A DNA stretch of 35,837 nt, taken from Streptomyces aureus (GTDB lineage: Bacteria > Actinomycetota > Actinomycetes > Streptomycetales > Streptomycetaceae). Where the stretch lies: contig NZ_LIPQ01000349.1 in assembly GCF_001418135.1 (NCBI RefSeq), positions 1-35,837 on the forward strand, given 5' to 3'. Every line of letters begins with the position of its first letter. Position 1 is the first letter of the stretch. The position numbers and the translations under genes are program-made. The notes beneath the pieces are model-generated. The model saw only the letters and a program-made list of their open reading frames with translations, did no database searches and had not been told where the DNA came from. Of the stretch, positions 22,223 to 30,489 are shown one piece after another.

Positions 22223-22877
22223 GCGCGAAACCGAAGATCACCCAACCGAAGATCACCGAACCGAAGCTCAGCAGGGACCGGGGAGCGAGGGCGGCGACCG
22301 GAGCGAGGGCGGGCTGCGGGAGCGGCTCGTCCGCGTCGGCGTCGAGCTCGTGAACGCCGAGGGCGCCCAGGCCCTCTCGCTGCGTGAGATCGCCCGCCGC
22401 GCCGGCGTCTCCCACGGCGCCCCCCGCCGCTACTTCCCGACCCATCTGGAACTCCTGTCGGCCATCGCCCGCCAGGGCTTCACCGAACTGGCCGCCCGCG
22501 TCGCCGCCGAGGACCGGGAGACCGCCGCGCCACGCGAACGGATCGCGCTCCTCGCCCACGTGTACCTCGACTACGCCGGCACCCGCCGCGGCATGTACGA
22601 GCTGATGTTCCGGCACGACCTCCTGGAGAGCGGCAGCCTGGGGCTGCGCGAGACGAGCCTGCCGCTCTTCGCCCGGCTCACCGAACTCGTCGCCCTCGTC
22701 CGCCCCGGCGCCGCCGACCCCGCCGTCCTCGCGGGCGCGCTCTGGGCCAATCTCCACGGCATCGCCCAGCTCTGGCACTGGGGCAGCCTCCGGCTCGCGA
22801 CCGGCGGCGACGACCCCGCCCCGCTCCTCGCGGCCGCCCTCGACGCGCACCTCGGTTCCGCGGGGCAGGCCTCATGA
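22221..22877 (+). CDS. TetR family repressor of the efflux operon
   Basis: 218 aa. The helix-turn-helix starts unusually late, at about 35-80 (ERLVRVGVELVNAEGAQALS, then EIARRAGVSHGAPRRYFPTH). It is preceded by a hydrophilic extension built of a 5-residue repeat (TEDHP/TEDHR/TEAQQ). The C-terminal part (MYELMFRHDLLESGS, ALWANLHGIAQLWHWGSL) resembles TetR regulators with a TetR_C_33-like ligand domain. The ATG at 22221 lies inside the second operator with no ribosome site; an in-frame GTG 6 nt earlier is the alternative. Leaderless translation is likely. The stop overlaps the MFS start (ATGA), making a self-regulated regulator-exporter operon. Confidence 0.9.
   Translation: MRETEDHPTEDHRTEAQQGPGSEGGDRSEGGLRERLVRVGVELVNAEGAQALSLREIARRAGVSHGAPRRYFPTHLELLSAIARQGFTELAARVAAEDRETAAPRERIALLAHVYLDYAGTRRGMYELMFRHDLLESGSLGLRETSLPLFARLTELVALVRPGAADPAVLAGALWANLHGIAQLWHWGSLRLATGGDDPAPLLAAALDAHLGSAGQAS
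22229..22273. repeat. Three 15-bp tandem repeats at the tetR 5' end
   Basis: AACCGAAGATCACCC, AACCGAAGATCACCG and a degenerate AACCGAAGCTCAGCA follow each other without gaps. They are in frame and encode TEDHP, TEDHR and TEAQQ. The stretch is less G+C-rich than its surroundings. Confidence 0.9.
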
Positions 22878-24493
22878 GCCCGCGCCGCGCACCGGTCCTG
22901 GCGTGCAGCGTCGTCGGCGCGGCAGTCGTCGCCCTCGACGGCACCGTCCTCACCGTCGCCCAGCCCGCCCTCCAGCGCGATCTGCACGCCGACGTCGGCC
23001 AGGTCCAGTGGACCAGCACCGGGTACCTCGTCGCCGTCGCGAGCCTGCTGGTCTTCGCCGGACGGCTCGGCGACCGCTACGGCCACCGCCGGGTCTTCGC
23101 CGTCGGCGCCCTCGGCTTCGCCGCCGCCTCCGCCGGAATCGCCCTGGCCCCCGGCATCGGCACCGTGATCGTGCTCCGGGTGCTCCAGGGGGTGTGCGGT
23201 GCGCTCCTCCAGCCCGCGACGCTCGGCATGCTCCGGACCGCCTGTCCGCCGGACCGGCTCGGCACCCCGATCGCCGTGCGGACCGCCGCCATCGGCCTCG
23301 CCGCCGCGGCAGGCCCGCTCGTCGGCGGCGCGCTGGTCTCCGCGTACGGCTGGCGCTCGGTCTTCCTCCTCGGCGTACCCCCGACCCTCGCCATCGGCCT
23401 GCTCGCGCTCGCCACCCGAGAACGCGCGCACGTGCCGCGTCCGTCCCACGAGGCGATCCCGTCCCGCGAGGCGATCCCCTCGCGCGAGCCGAGTCCGTCG
23501 CACGCGGCGATCCCGTCTCGCGAACCGGGCCCTCCACACGAAGCGGGCCCCCCGGACGAGCCGATCCCGTCGCGCGAACCGAGTCCGTCGCACGAGCCGA
23601 GCCCGAAGGACGAGACAGCGCCCGCCCCGCCGTCCGCCGCGACCACCGGCCTCTCCGCGCTCGACCCCGCCGGCGCCCTGCTGCTCGCCGTCACGCTGGG
23701 TCTCCTCGTCCACGGACTCGTCGAGGCCGCCCGCCCCGGCGGCGCCCCCACCGGCCTGCTCGCCGTCGCCGGGGCCGTCGTCACCGGGGTCGTCCTCACC
23801 CGGCACGAGCGTCGTGCCGCGCGCCCCCTGCTGCCCCCGGAGCTGCTCCGGAGCGTGCCCGTCGTCGCCGGCCTCGCCGTCCTGCTCGCCGCCTCGGCCG
23901 CCCTCTTCGGCTCGCTCTTCGTGGCGACGTACTTCCTCCAGGACGTCCAGGGCCTCGATCCCCTCGACTGCGCGCTGCGCGTCCTCCCGCTCGCCGTCCT
24001 CATGGTGCTCGGCGCGCCCCTCTGCCCGCCGCTCCAACGCCGCTTCGGCCCCCGGCGTACGGCGACCGCGGGCGCCGCCCTGCTCACCCTCGGGGTGCTG
24101 CTCCTCTCCCGGCTCGGCACGACGGCCGGCCCCGCCGCCGTCGGCGTGAGCGCCGCACTGCTGGGCGCCGGGTTCGTCACCCTGATGGTCGCCGCGACCT
24201 CCGTCGTCGTGCACCGCGCCCCCGAGGCTCACGCCGGAGTCGCCGGCGGTCTCCAGCAGACCGCGATGAACGTAGGACCCGCGCTCGGCGTCGCCACCGC
24301 CACCCTGCTGCTCGCCCTCGTCCCGGACGGCGGCTTCGTACCGTCACGGGGCGCCGCCCTCCCGGCCCTCGTCCTGATCGCCGCACTCGCACTCCCCGCG
24401 GCGCTCGCCCTGCCCCGAGGCGCCGGTCGGCGGCGGACACGCCCGGAGCCGCCGACACCCCGGGCCGGACGCCGACCGTGCGTACGATCATGA
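22874..24493 (+). CDS. MFS multidrug efflux transporter, DHA2 (EmrB/QacA) type
   Basis: 539 aa with about 14 hydrophobic helices. The first block, residues 8-182, begins VVALDGTVLTVAQPALQRDL, the DHA2 hallmark. Motif A is GRLGDRYGHRR (63-73), and GWRSVFLLGVPP marks the helix 5-6 junction. The second block runs from about 262 to 515 (FLQDVQGLDPLDCALRVLPL, GGLQQTAMNVGPALGVA). An insert of about 60 residues at 190-247, made of PSRE/PSHE repeats, enlarges the cytoplasmic loop after helix 6. The ATG overlaps the tetR stop (ATGA). It is probably a proton-driven drug exporter induced when its substrate releases TetR from the operators at 22182-22222. Confidence 0.93.
   Translation: MSPRRAPVLACSVVGAAVVALDGTVLTVAQPALQRDLHADVGQVQWTSTGYLVAVASLLVFAGRLGDRYGHRRVFAVGALGFAAASAGIALAPGIGTVIVLRVLQGVCGALLQPATLGMLRTACPPDRLGTPIAVRTAAIGLAAAAGPLVGGALVSAYGWRSVFLLGVPPTLAIGLLALATRERAHVPRPSHEAIPSREAIPSREPSPSHAAIPSREPGPPHEAGPPDEPIPSREPSPSHEPSPKDETAPAPPSAATTGLSALDPAGALLLAVTLGLLVHGLVEAARPGGAPTGLLAVAGAVVTGVVLTRHERRAARPLLPPELLRSVPVVAGLAVLLAASAALFGSLFVATYFLQDVQGLDPLDCALRVLPLAVLMVLGAPLCPPLQRRFGPRRTATAGAALLTLGVLLLSRLGTTAGPAAVGVSAALLGAGFVTLMVAATSVVVHRAPEAHAGVAGGLQQTAMNVGPALGVATATLLLALVPDGGFVPSRGAALPALVLIAALALPAALALPRGAGRRRTRPEPPTPRAGRRPCVRS
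23441..23614. repeat. Period-15 repeat region inside the MFS gene
   Basis: Encodes about a dozen degenerate five-residue units (AIPSRE, PSPSHE, AIPSREP, GPPHE) at residues 190-247. Individual DNA units such as GCGATCCCGTCCCGCGAG recur with few changes. All stay in frame. Confidence 0.85.
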
Positions 24494-24494
24494 A

Positions 24495-25607
24495 ATGCCA
24501 GCAGGTCTGGGGGCTCGCCCCGATGCCCCGACGCGCACCCAGTTCAACCTCGGTCGCGCGCTGCCCTTCCTGGTCCTGGCGGTGGCGTTCGTCGCCGATC
24601 TGCTGACCCCCGACCGGGAGCGCTTCGACCGGCTCCTCGTCGCCGCGCCCGCGCTCGCCGCCGTCACCTGGAGCGTGCCCTGGACGATCGCCATCGGGTT
24701 GCTCGCCGTCGTGGCCCGGCTCGTCCTCAGTTTCATCAGGGGCGAGTTCGCCGCGGCGCCCGAACTCGTCGCGAACCTGACCGTCATCGCCGGCGTCACC
24801 GCCGCCGCTGCCTGGGTCAGCCGGGTCCGCACCCGCTACGAGCGGGACATGCGCGAACTCACCGCCGTCGCCGAGGTCGTCCAGCGGGTCGTGCTGCGTC
24901 CGATCCCCGCCCACCTCAGCCGCTTCGACCTGCATCTGCTGTACGTGGCGGCCGCGGCCAAGGCCAGGATCGGCGGCGACTTCTACGAGGCCGTACGGGT
25001 CCCCGGCGCGGTGCGGATCATGCTCGGCGACGTCCAGGGCAAGGGCCTCGGCGCCGTCGAGACAGCCTCCGTGCTCCTCGGCTCCTTCCGCGCCGCCGTC
25101 AACGACGCCGCCGACCTGGCCGCCCTCGCCGACCGGCTCGAAGAGGGTCTCGCCCGCTACGGCGCCTGGGATCCGGACTCCGACGCCGCCGAACGCTTCG
25201 CCACCGTCGTCCTCGTGGAACTCCCCGACGGCGAGGACATCGCACGGCTCCTCAGCTGCGGCCATCCCGCCCCGCTCCTCCAGCGCGGCGGGGCGGTCGA
25301 GCTCGTTCACTTCGCCGACCCCTCGCTGCCCGTGAACCTCGCGGGCCTCGCCGACTCCCACCACCGCATCGAGGAGGTGCCGTTCGGGCCGGGGGACCGG
25401 ATGCTCCTCTACACCGACGGCGTGAGCGAGACCCGCGACCGGACCGGCACCTTCTACCCGCTGGAACTGCGCCTGCGCGGCTGGGCGAGGGAACCGGCCG
25501 ATGAGGTGCCGGACCTCCTCCACAAGGACCTCACCGACTACGGTGCCGGCGGCCTCGACGACGACGTCGCCGCCCTGCTCGTGGCGGTACCGCCCGAATC
25601 CCGCTGA
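24495..25607 (+). CDS. Membrane-bound SpoIIE-type PP2C phosphatase
   Basis: 370 aa. Three hydrophobic segments at about 22-37, 48-82 and 92-108 anchor it. A short helical linker (RYERDMRELTAVAEVVQRVV) leads to the SpoIIE/PP2C domain at 135-367. Metal-binding aspartates sit in GGDFYEA (Asp162), MLGDVQGKG (Asp179), LLYTDGVSETRD and GGLDDDVAALLV. LLSCGHPAPLL is also typical. Such enzymes dephosphorylate anti-anti-sigma proteins in partner-switching networks. No PAS, GAF or kinase domain is present, so the signal may come through the membrane part. The ATG lies 1 nt after the MFS stop with no clear ribosome site, so translation may depend on the upstream operon. Confidence 0.92.
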   Translation: MPAGLGARPDAPTRTQFNLGRALPFLVLAVAFVADLLTPDRERFDRLLVAAPALAAVTWSVPWTIAIGLLAVVARLVLSFIRGEFAAAPELVANLTVIAGVTAAAAWVSRVRTRYERDMRELTAVAEVVQRVVLRPIPAHLSRFDLHLLYVAAAAKARIGGDFYEAVRVPGAVRIMLGDVQGKGLGAVETASVLLGSFRAAVNDAADLAALADRLEEGLARYGAWDPDSDAAERFATVVLVELPDGEDIARLLSCGHPAPLLQRGGAVELVHFADPSLPVNLAGLADSHHRIEEVPFGPGDRMLLYTDGVSETRDRTGTFYPLELRLRGWAREPADEVPDLLHKDLTDYGAGGLDDDVAALLVAVPPESR

Positions 25608-25734
25608 GCCCGACCCGCCCTCGTCGTCCCCAAACATCGAGTTCGGGGCGGCTTGTGTCGTTCCCGGCCGGTTGCGTGACACGTGCGCTGTTCGTGCGCT
25701 CTGGCCGCTCCGGCCCCACATAGGTGAGGCTTGC

Positions 25735-25756
25735 GACCGTCCGCACGCGGACAGTC
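25735..25756. promoter_or_regulatory. Candidate operator upstream of the CocE-type hydrolase
   Basis: GTCCGC-AC-GCGGAC (25739-25752) is a perfect short dyad, extended by GAC (25735-25737) and GTC (25754-25756) after one mismatch on each side. It lies 23 nt before the GTG start in a 172-nt intergenic region that shows no other element beyond a weak CCCC/GGGG pairing near 25630. Confidence 0.4.
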
Positions 25757-25779
25757 ACCAGTCCAGTCGAGAGGAACGG

Positions 25780-27708
25780 GTGCACGTGCCCAAGGAGAAC
25801 CCCTTCACCACCGGCTCGTCCGAACACTTTCCCGGCTTCCCGGACCTCACGGCGGCCCTGACCGCGGCCGAGACCTCCCGGATCACCGCACGCGGCCTGT
25901 GGGCCGCCGACGGAACGGTGGACCCCGGCGCGGTCCGGCTCGGCCAGACCCTCGCCAACGCCCTCCTGAGCGACACGACCGACAGCACCGACGCCGCCAC
26001 GGCGCTGCTCCCCGCCGAACTCGCCGCGATCGTCGAGGAGGTGCGCGGCCTGGCGCTGCCCGCGTACCACCGCATCGAAGGGGCCGCCGAGAGCGAGGGA
26101 GCCGCGGAGAACGTCCGGCTCTCCGCGTTCAGCCTCCGGCAGCTCGGCCCGGGCCGGCACCCGCTCGTCGTCGTGCCCGCCGGCTGGACCCCCTTCGGCT
26201 GGCCGCTGTTCCTCTGGTCGTACCTCGTCCTCGCCCGCAAGGGCTATCACGTCCTCGCCTACACCCCGCGCGGCCTCGGCATCCCCGGACTGCCCTCCAC
26301 CTCCAGCGGCTTCGTCGACGTCGCCGGACCCCACGACTGGGCCGACGGCTCCGCGGTCATCGACTTCGCCGTCGACAGCTTCGACCCGAGCGTCATCGGC
26401 TTCATGGGCGAGTCGTACGGCTCCGGCATCAGCCAGCTCGTGGCCGCCCACGACGACCGGGTCGCCGCCGTCGTCGCCCTCAGCACCTGGGGCAACCTCG
26501 CGACCAGCCTCTACGACCACGACACCCGCCACCTCGCGGCCGTGAAGGCCCTCCTCGCCCTCACCGGCGGACCGGTCGAGAGCAAGTTCGACGAGGCCAA
26601 CCGGAAGATCCTCGCCGACTTCCAGGCCGACCGGAACCTGGACGCCGTCGTCGAGTGGGGCCTCAAGCGCGCCCCCGAGTCGTACCTCACCCTGACCAAC
26701 GAGAAGGGCACGCCGACCTTCTTCTCCAACACCTGGCACGAGAGCCTCTTCGCGGTCAACCAGACCCTGGAGACCTTCAACGGCCTGGACGTGCCCAAGC
26801 GGCTCAACATGTGGATCGGCGACCACGCCGCGCCCGAGGGCCCCGCGCTCATCGGCCCGCCCGCCGTCCGGGGCGAGGTCAACCTCCCCATGGCCGAGGC
26901 GTACGCCTGGCTCGACCACCACCTCACGGGCGAGCGCAACGGCGTGGAGGAGTGGCCCCAGGTCTGCAACCAGGTGATGTTCTCGTACGTGACGGAACCC
27001 GTGCTGGACCCGGAGACCGGAGAACCCACCGGCGAGAACCGGATCGTCGTGCCCGCCCGCCGCGAGACCAGTCCCGGCTGGAGCCAGGTCACCGGCACCA
27101 CCGAGGTGTTCGGCCTCACCGGCGACGGCGCGGGCGGCACCGACGGCCGGCTCGTCCCCACGGGCGGGCCCGGGGCGGAGGAGACCGGCTGGCGGCGTGC
27201 GTTCCTCGCGGGCGTGGACACCGAGGCCACCGCCATGGACGCGATCATGAAGACCGGTCAGGCGGAGTGGAGGGGCAACCCCAAGATCTACGACACCCAC
27301 AAGATCGACCGCCGCCACGCGGTCGCGTGGACGACCGAACCGCTCGTCTCGCCCGACGGGGAGGGCGTCGGCCGCCGCGTCCGGGGCATCCCCCGGCTGC
27401 GCCTCACCGTCCGGTCCACGGCCACCTCGGCGAGCCTCTACGCCCACCTCCTGGACGTCGCCGAGGACGGCACGGCCCGGATCATCAGCCACGAGCCGCT
27501 CAACGTGTACGGCCTGACGCCCGAACAGGACACCACCGTCGCCTGGAGGCTCCAGGCCGCCGCGTACGACATCCCCTCGGGGAACCGGCTGATGCTGGTC
27601 GTCGACAGCAAGGACCCGCTGTACGGCGACGCCTCCGTCACCTGGACGCAGACCGTCATCGGCTCCCCGGAGGGTGAACCGTCCCGCCTGGAACTGCCGC
27701 TCGGCTGA
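25780..27708 (+). CDS. CocE/NonD family alpha/beta hydrolase
   Basis: 642 aa. An N-terminal extension of about 95 residues precedes the alpha/beta-hydrolase core at about 100-400. The core carries nucleophile Ser212 in FMGESYGSGISQ, and Asp348/His349 in MWIGDHAAPEG where the catalytic histidine of this family is expected. The last 150 residues are beta-rich (LRLTVRSTATSASLYAHLLD, NRLMLVVDSKDPLYGD), matching the C-terminal jelly-roll of CocE and X-Pro dipeptidyl-peptidases. No signal peptide is seen, so it is likely cytoplasmic. Substrate unknown (acyl ester or peptide). The GTG at 25780 has GAGAGG 5 nt upstream; a second GTG two codons on is spaced less well. It is monocistronic with a strong terminator. 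Confidence 0.88.
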   Translation: MHVPKENPFTTGSSEHFPGFPDLTAALTAAETSRITARGLWAADGTVDPGAVRLGQTLANALLSDTTDSTDAATALLPAELAAIVEEVRGLALPAYHRIEGAAESEGAAENVRLSAFSLRQLGPGRHPLVVVPAGWTPFGWPLFLWSYLVLARKGYHVLAYTPRGLGIPGLPSTSSGFVDVAGPHDWADGSAVIDFAVDSFDPSVIGFMGESYGSGISQLVAAHDDRVAAVVALSTWGNLATSLYDHDTRHLAAVKALLALTGGPVESKFDEANRKILADFQADRNLDAVVEWGLKRAPESYLTLTNEKGTPTFFSNTWHESLFAVNQTLETFNGLDVPKRLNMWIGDHAAPEGPALIGPPAVRGEVNLPMAEAYAWLDHHLTGERNGVEEWPQVCNQVMFSYVTEPVLDPETGEPTGENRIVVPARRETSPGWSQVTGTTEVFGLTGDGAGGTDGRLVPTGGPGAEETGWRRAFLAGVDTEATAMDAIMKTGQAEWRGNPKIYDTHKIDRRHAVAWTTEPLVSPDGEGVGRRVRGIPRLRLTVRSTATSASLYAHLLDVAEDGTARIISHEPLNVYGLTPEQDTTVAWRLQAAAYDIPSGNRLMLVVDSKDPLYGDASVTWTQTVIGSPEGEPSRLELPLG

Positions 27709-27734
27709 CCCGGGCTGTTCCCGCCCGCGTCGAC

Positions 27735-27777
27735 GACGGACGGGCACGCGATTTTCACACGCGCGTGCCCGTCCGTC
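27735..27777. terminator. 16-bp stem bidirectional terminator
   Basis: GACGGACGGGCACGCG (27735-27750) and CGCGTGCCCGTCCGTC (27762-27777) pair perfectly around an 11-nt loop containing TTTT. It lies between the convergent hydrolase and LLM genes and is the strongest hairpin in the window. Confidence 0.92.
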
Positions 27778-27807
27778 ACGGGTGTCGGCCCGCACGGGGG
27801 CCGGGCG

Positions 27808-29172
27808 TCACACCACCGGGGCGAGCCCCAGATGCTCCCGGAGCGTCGTGCCCGTGTACGCGGACCGGTACACGCCCCGTTCCTGGAGTTCGGGGACGAG
27901 CAGCTCCACGATGTCGTCGAGACCGTCCGGCACCAGGTACGGCGAGATGTTGAAGCCGTCGAGGGCCCCGTGCCGGACGAACCGGGCGAACTTCTCGGCG
28001 AGCGCGGCCGGGGTCCCCACATGGCCCCGCTGCGGACCGAGCTCGATGACCGTGTCGCGCAGCGACCAGCCGTTGGCCTCGGCCTTCGCACGCCATTCGG
28101 CCACCGTGTCCAGGGTCTCGCCCAGCTGACGGGTGCCGAACCTCCCGTCGTACGCGGCGACCACCGGGTCCTCGGAGGGCAGTGGCCCGTCGGCGTCCCG
28201 CCCCGACAGGTCGAACCCCCACAGCAGGCTCGCGATGCCGAGGGCCACCGCGGGAGTGACCTGTTCGAGGCGGACCCAGCGCGCCTTCTCCTCCGCCTCC
28301 TTCTCGGTGGCCCCGATGACGATCTCCGTCCCCGGCAGGATCCTCAGCGCGTCCTCGGCCCGGCCCGCCGCCCGCAGCCGGCGCCGGATGTCCTCGGCGA
28401 AGGCGAGCGCGTCGTCGAAGTCCGTGCCGTGCGCCGAGAACACCACGTCAGCCTGACGGGCGGCGAAGTCCCGTCCCTCGCCGGAGTCGCCCGCCTGGAA
28501 GATCACCGGATGCCCCTGCGCACTGCGCGGAAGCGTCGGCACCAGGTCGACGTCGAAGTGCGCGCCCCTCGACCGGACGCGTGCCACCGCGTCCGGCACC
28601 GACCAGGACCGGGCGTCGACGGACCCGGCCACCGCACCCGCCGCCCAGCCGTTCCACACGGCCCGGGCCACCGACAGGAACTCCTCGGCGCGCCGGTAGC
28701 GGTCGGCGTGGTCGAGGAAACCGCCACGCCGGAAGTTCTCCCCGGTCCAGGCGTTGTGCGTGGTCACCACGTTCCAGCCGGCCCGGCCGCCGGACAACAG
28801 GTCGAGTCCGGCGAGGCGCCGGGCGAGGTCGCCCGGCTCGTTGAACGTCGTGTTGGACGTGGAGACGAGGCCGATCCTCTCGGTCGCGGCGGCGAGCGCC
28901 GACAACTGGGTGATCGAGTCCGGGCGGCCGGCAACGTCCAGCTCGTGGATACCGCCCTCCGACTCGCGCAGCCGCAGACCGTCCCCGAGGAAGAAGGCGT
29001 CGAAGAGCCCGCGCTCGGCGGTCCGCGCGACCCGGAGGAAGGAGGCCGGATCGATCTGGGAGCCGCTGGAAGGGTCCGACCAGATCGTCCAGTGGTTGAC
29101 GCCCTGGAAGAACACCCCGAAGTGCAGCTGCGCGTCCGGACGGGGGACGTCGGCGGGATCGGTGCGGGTCAT
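27808..29172 (-). CDS. LLM flavin-dependent monooxygenase, NtaA/SnaA/DszA type
   Basis: 454 aa, FMNH2-dependent monooxygenase of the bacterial luciferase superfamily. Diagnostic segments: LHFGVFFQGVNHWTIWSDP at the N terminus, RTAERGLFDAFFLGDGLRLR, LSGGRAGWNVVTTHNAWTGE, the motif GHPVIFQAGDSGEGRDFAAR, and a C-terminal LDGFNISPYLVPDGLDD. The subfamily oxidises sulfur heterocycles, sulfones, nitrilotriacetate and similar compounds, with reduced FMN supplied by a separate reductase that is not in this window. The ATG has GGAGGAG upstream and overlaps the stop of the preceding LLM gene (ATGA). The cysteine-leader element upstream of the operon points to sulfur scavenging. Confidence 0.92.
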   Translation of the reverse strand: MTRTDPADVPRPDAQLHFGVFFQGVNHWTIWSDPSSGSQIDPASFLRVARTAERGLFDAFFLGDGLRLRESEGGIHELDVAGRPDSITQLSALAAATERIGLVSTSNTTFNEPGDLARRLAGLDLLSGGRAGWNVVTTHNAWTGENFRRGGFLDHADRYRRAEEFLSVARAVWNGWAAGAVAGSVDARSWSVPDAVARVRSRGAHFDVDLVPTLPRSAQGHPVIFQAGDSGEGRDFAARQADVVFSAHGTDFDDALAFAEDIRRRLRAAGRAEDALRILPGTEIVIGATEKEAEEKARWVRLEQVTPAVALGIASLLWGFDLSGRDADGPLPSEDPVVAAYDGRFGTRQLGETLDTVAEWRAKAEANGWSLRDTVIELGPQRGHVGTPAALAEKFARFVRHGALDGFNISPYLVPDGLDDIVELLVPELQERGVYRSAYTGTTLREHLGLAPVV

Positions 29173-30293
29173 CGGATCTCCTCCCGTACGGGCGTGGCGG
29201 CGGCGCTGTCGGTCGCCGTGAAGCGGCTGAGGGGCCGGGGGAGGCCCAGGGAGGAACGCAGGGTGGTGCCGGGCAGCGGCCGGGCCGCGATCCGCCGGAC
29301 GAACAGCTCGGGCAGCACGAGCCGGGAGAGCACGGCGAGGTCCTCGTCGAGCACGAGCGGGTGCAGCCGCACCCCGTCGACGCGACCGCTCAGCTCGGCG
29401 AGCAGGGACACCAGACCGGCGGCGGGTCCGGTGTACCGCAGCCGGTCCGGCCGGGCGGTCCACGGGGCGTACCGCTCCAGGTCGGTGATCCGTTCCCCCG
29501 CCGTCTCGTTCGGGGTGTCGAGGGCGACCTCGATCTCGGCGAAGGCGCGCGGTGACTCCGTGTCGCCCGCGGCCGCCGCGGCCACGTCGGCGACGCCGCC
29601 GCCGCCGATCAGCGCCACGTCGGTCAGCTCGGCCGGAACGATCCCCGGGCGGGCGAGGACCACGGGCCTCCCCTGCGGCGGGCGCGGCACGATCGACGGC
29701 CCCTTCACGGAGTACGTCTCACCGGCGAAGTCGATGGGATGGAGCCGCGACCGGTCGAGATAGCGGCTGGTGGCCACCGAGCGGATCACCGCGTCGTCCT
29801 CCCACGAGTCCCACAGGTCCCGTACGACCCGGAGTCCGTCGCGGGCCTCGCGCGCCGTCGCGTCGGGCCCCTCGACGGGCGGCCGTCCCCACGCGCGGGC
29901 GGCGGCGGGGTCCGTCTCCACCCCCACCACCCAGCCGGCCCGGCCGGCCGAGACATGGTCGAGCGAGGCGAGTTGCGAGGACACGTGGAACGGCTCGGCG
30001 TAGGTGGTCGCGAGGACCGGGGCCACCCCGAGGACGCTCGTCGACGCGGCGACGAACGCGGCTCGCTCGACCGCGCCGATCCGGCCCGCGGGACCGGCGC
30101 CGGAACCCGGCGGCAGGATCGAGTCGTCCAGGGTGACCAGGGTGAAACCGGCGTTCTCGGCGACGGCCGCGACCCGGGAGAGCCGACGCGGGGTCAGCAG
30201 CTCGCCGGGGGCGTGCGCGGCACGGCGCCACGCGGCCGGATGGGCACCGTCACCGTCGATCTCGACGGCCAGGCGCAGGGCGGGGCGGGGCAT
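29169..30293 (-). CDS. Second LLM-class flavin-dependent oxidoreductase
   Basis: 374 aa, luciferase-like TIM barrel. Recognisable parts: LRLAVEIDGDGAHPAAWR at the N terminus, RLSRVAAVAENAGFTLVTLD, LGVAPVLATTYAEPFHVSSQ, LASLDHVSAGRAGWVVGVE and GRPVVLARPG. It is shorter than its downstream partner and resembles the paired LLM proteins often placed in organosulfur operons of actinobacteria. It might form a heteromeric or sequential pair with the partner, whose start codon overlaps its stop. The ATG at 30293 has GGAAGGA 6 nt upstream. It is first in the operon, behind a leader of roughly 310 nt holding the leader peptide at 30409-30489. Confidence 0.88.
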   Translation of the reverse strand: MPRPALRLAVEIDGDGAHPAAWRRAAHAPGELLTPRRLSRVAAVAENAGFTLVTLDDSILPPGSGAGPAGRIGAVERAAFVAASTSVLGVAPVLATTYAEPFHVSSQLASLDHVSAGRAGWVVGVETDPAAARAWGRPPVEGPDATAREARDGLRVVRDLWDSWEDDAVIRSVATSRYLDRSRLHPIDFAGETYSVKGPSIVPRPPQGRPVVLARPGIVPAELTDVALIGGGGVADVAAAAAGDTESPRAFAEIEVALDTPNETAGERITDLERYAPWTARPDRLRYTGPAAGLVSLLAELSGRVDGVRLHPLVLDEDLAVLSRLVLPELFVRRIAARPLPGTTLRSSLGLPRPLSRFTATDSAAATPVREEIR

Positions 30294-30327
30294 GGGAGTC
30301 CTTCCGGAAGACAGGGGCACGCGACAG

Positions 30328-30410
30328 GACCCACGGGCGCTCGCGGGCGCGGCGGCGCGGGGCCGGGGCGGCGGGATGTCAGCGGACGCGCGGACCCACA
30401 GGGGTGGGTC
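30328..30410 (-). promoter_or_regulatory. Candidate attenuator with competing hairpin arms
   Basis: On the minus strand GACCCAC (30410-30404) starts inside the leader-peptide stop codon. It can pair with GTGGGTC directly after it (30399-30393, 4-nt loop). The same GTGGGTC occurs again at 30334-30328, nearer the LLM start. The two 3' arms would compete for one 5' arm that a terminating ribosome covers. Confidence 0.5.
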
Positions 30411-30489
30411 AGACGCGGGCGGAAGGACAGATGGCCGAGGAGGTACGGCAGAAGTCGACGTGGCGTCGGCAGACGAGCCGCGCACTCAC
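30409..30489 (-). CDS. 26-aa cysteine-containing leader peptide
   Basis: GTG-started small frame ending in TGA at 30409-30411. The core CRRHVDFCRTSSAICPS matches the R-R-H-V-D-[FL]-C-R pattern of the putative leader peptides found upstream of sulfur-uptake and sulfur-metabolism genes in Streptomyces. Three Cys codons (TGC, TGC, TGT) at positions 7, 14 and 21 make ribosome progress sensitive to charged cysteinyl-tRNA. No Shine-Dalgarno precedes the GTG. It lies about 115 nt upstream of the first LLM gene and downstream of the promoter at 30609-30639. The peptide itself probably has no function; translating it senses cysteine and controls the LLM operon. Confidence 0.85.
   Translation of the reverse strand: MSARLVCRRHVDFCRTSSAICPSARV

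Noticed and set aside
25531..27795. 754-codon minus-strand frame opposite the CocE-type hydrolase
   Set aside because: High-GC codon bias keeps this frame open; the plus-strand protein has catalytic motifs and a ribosome site, the minus one has neither.
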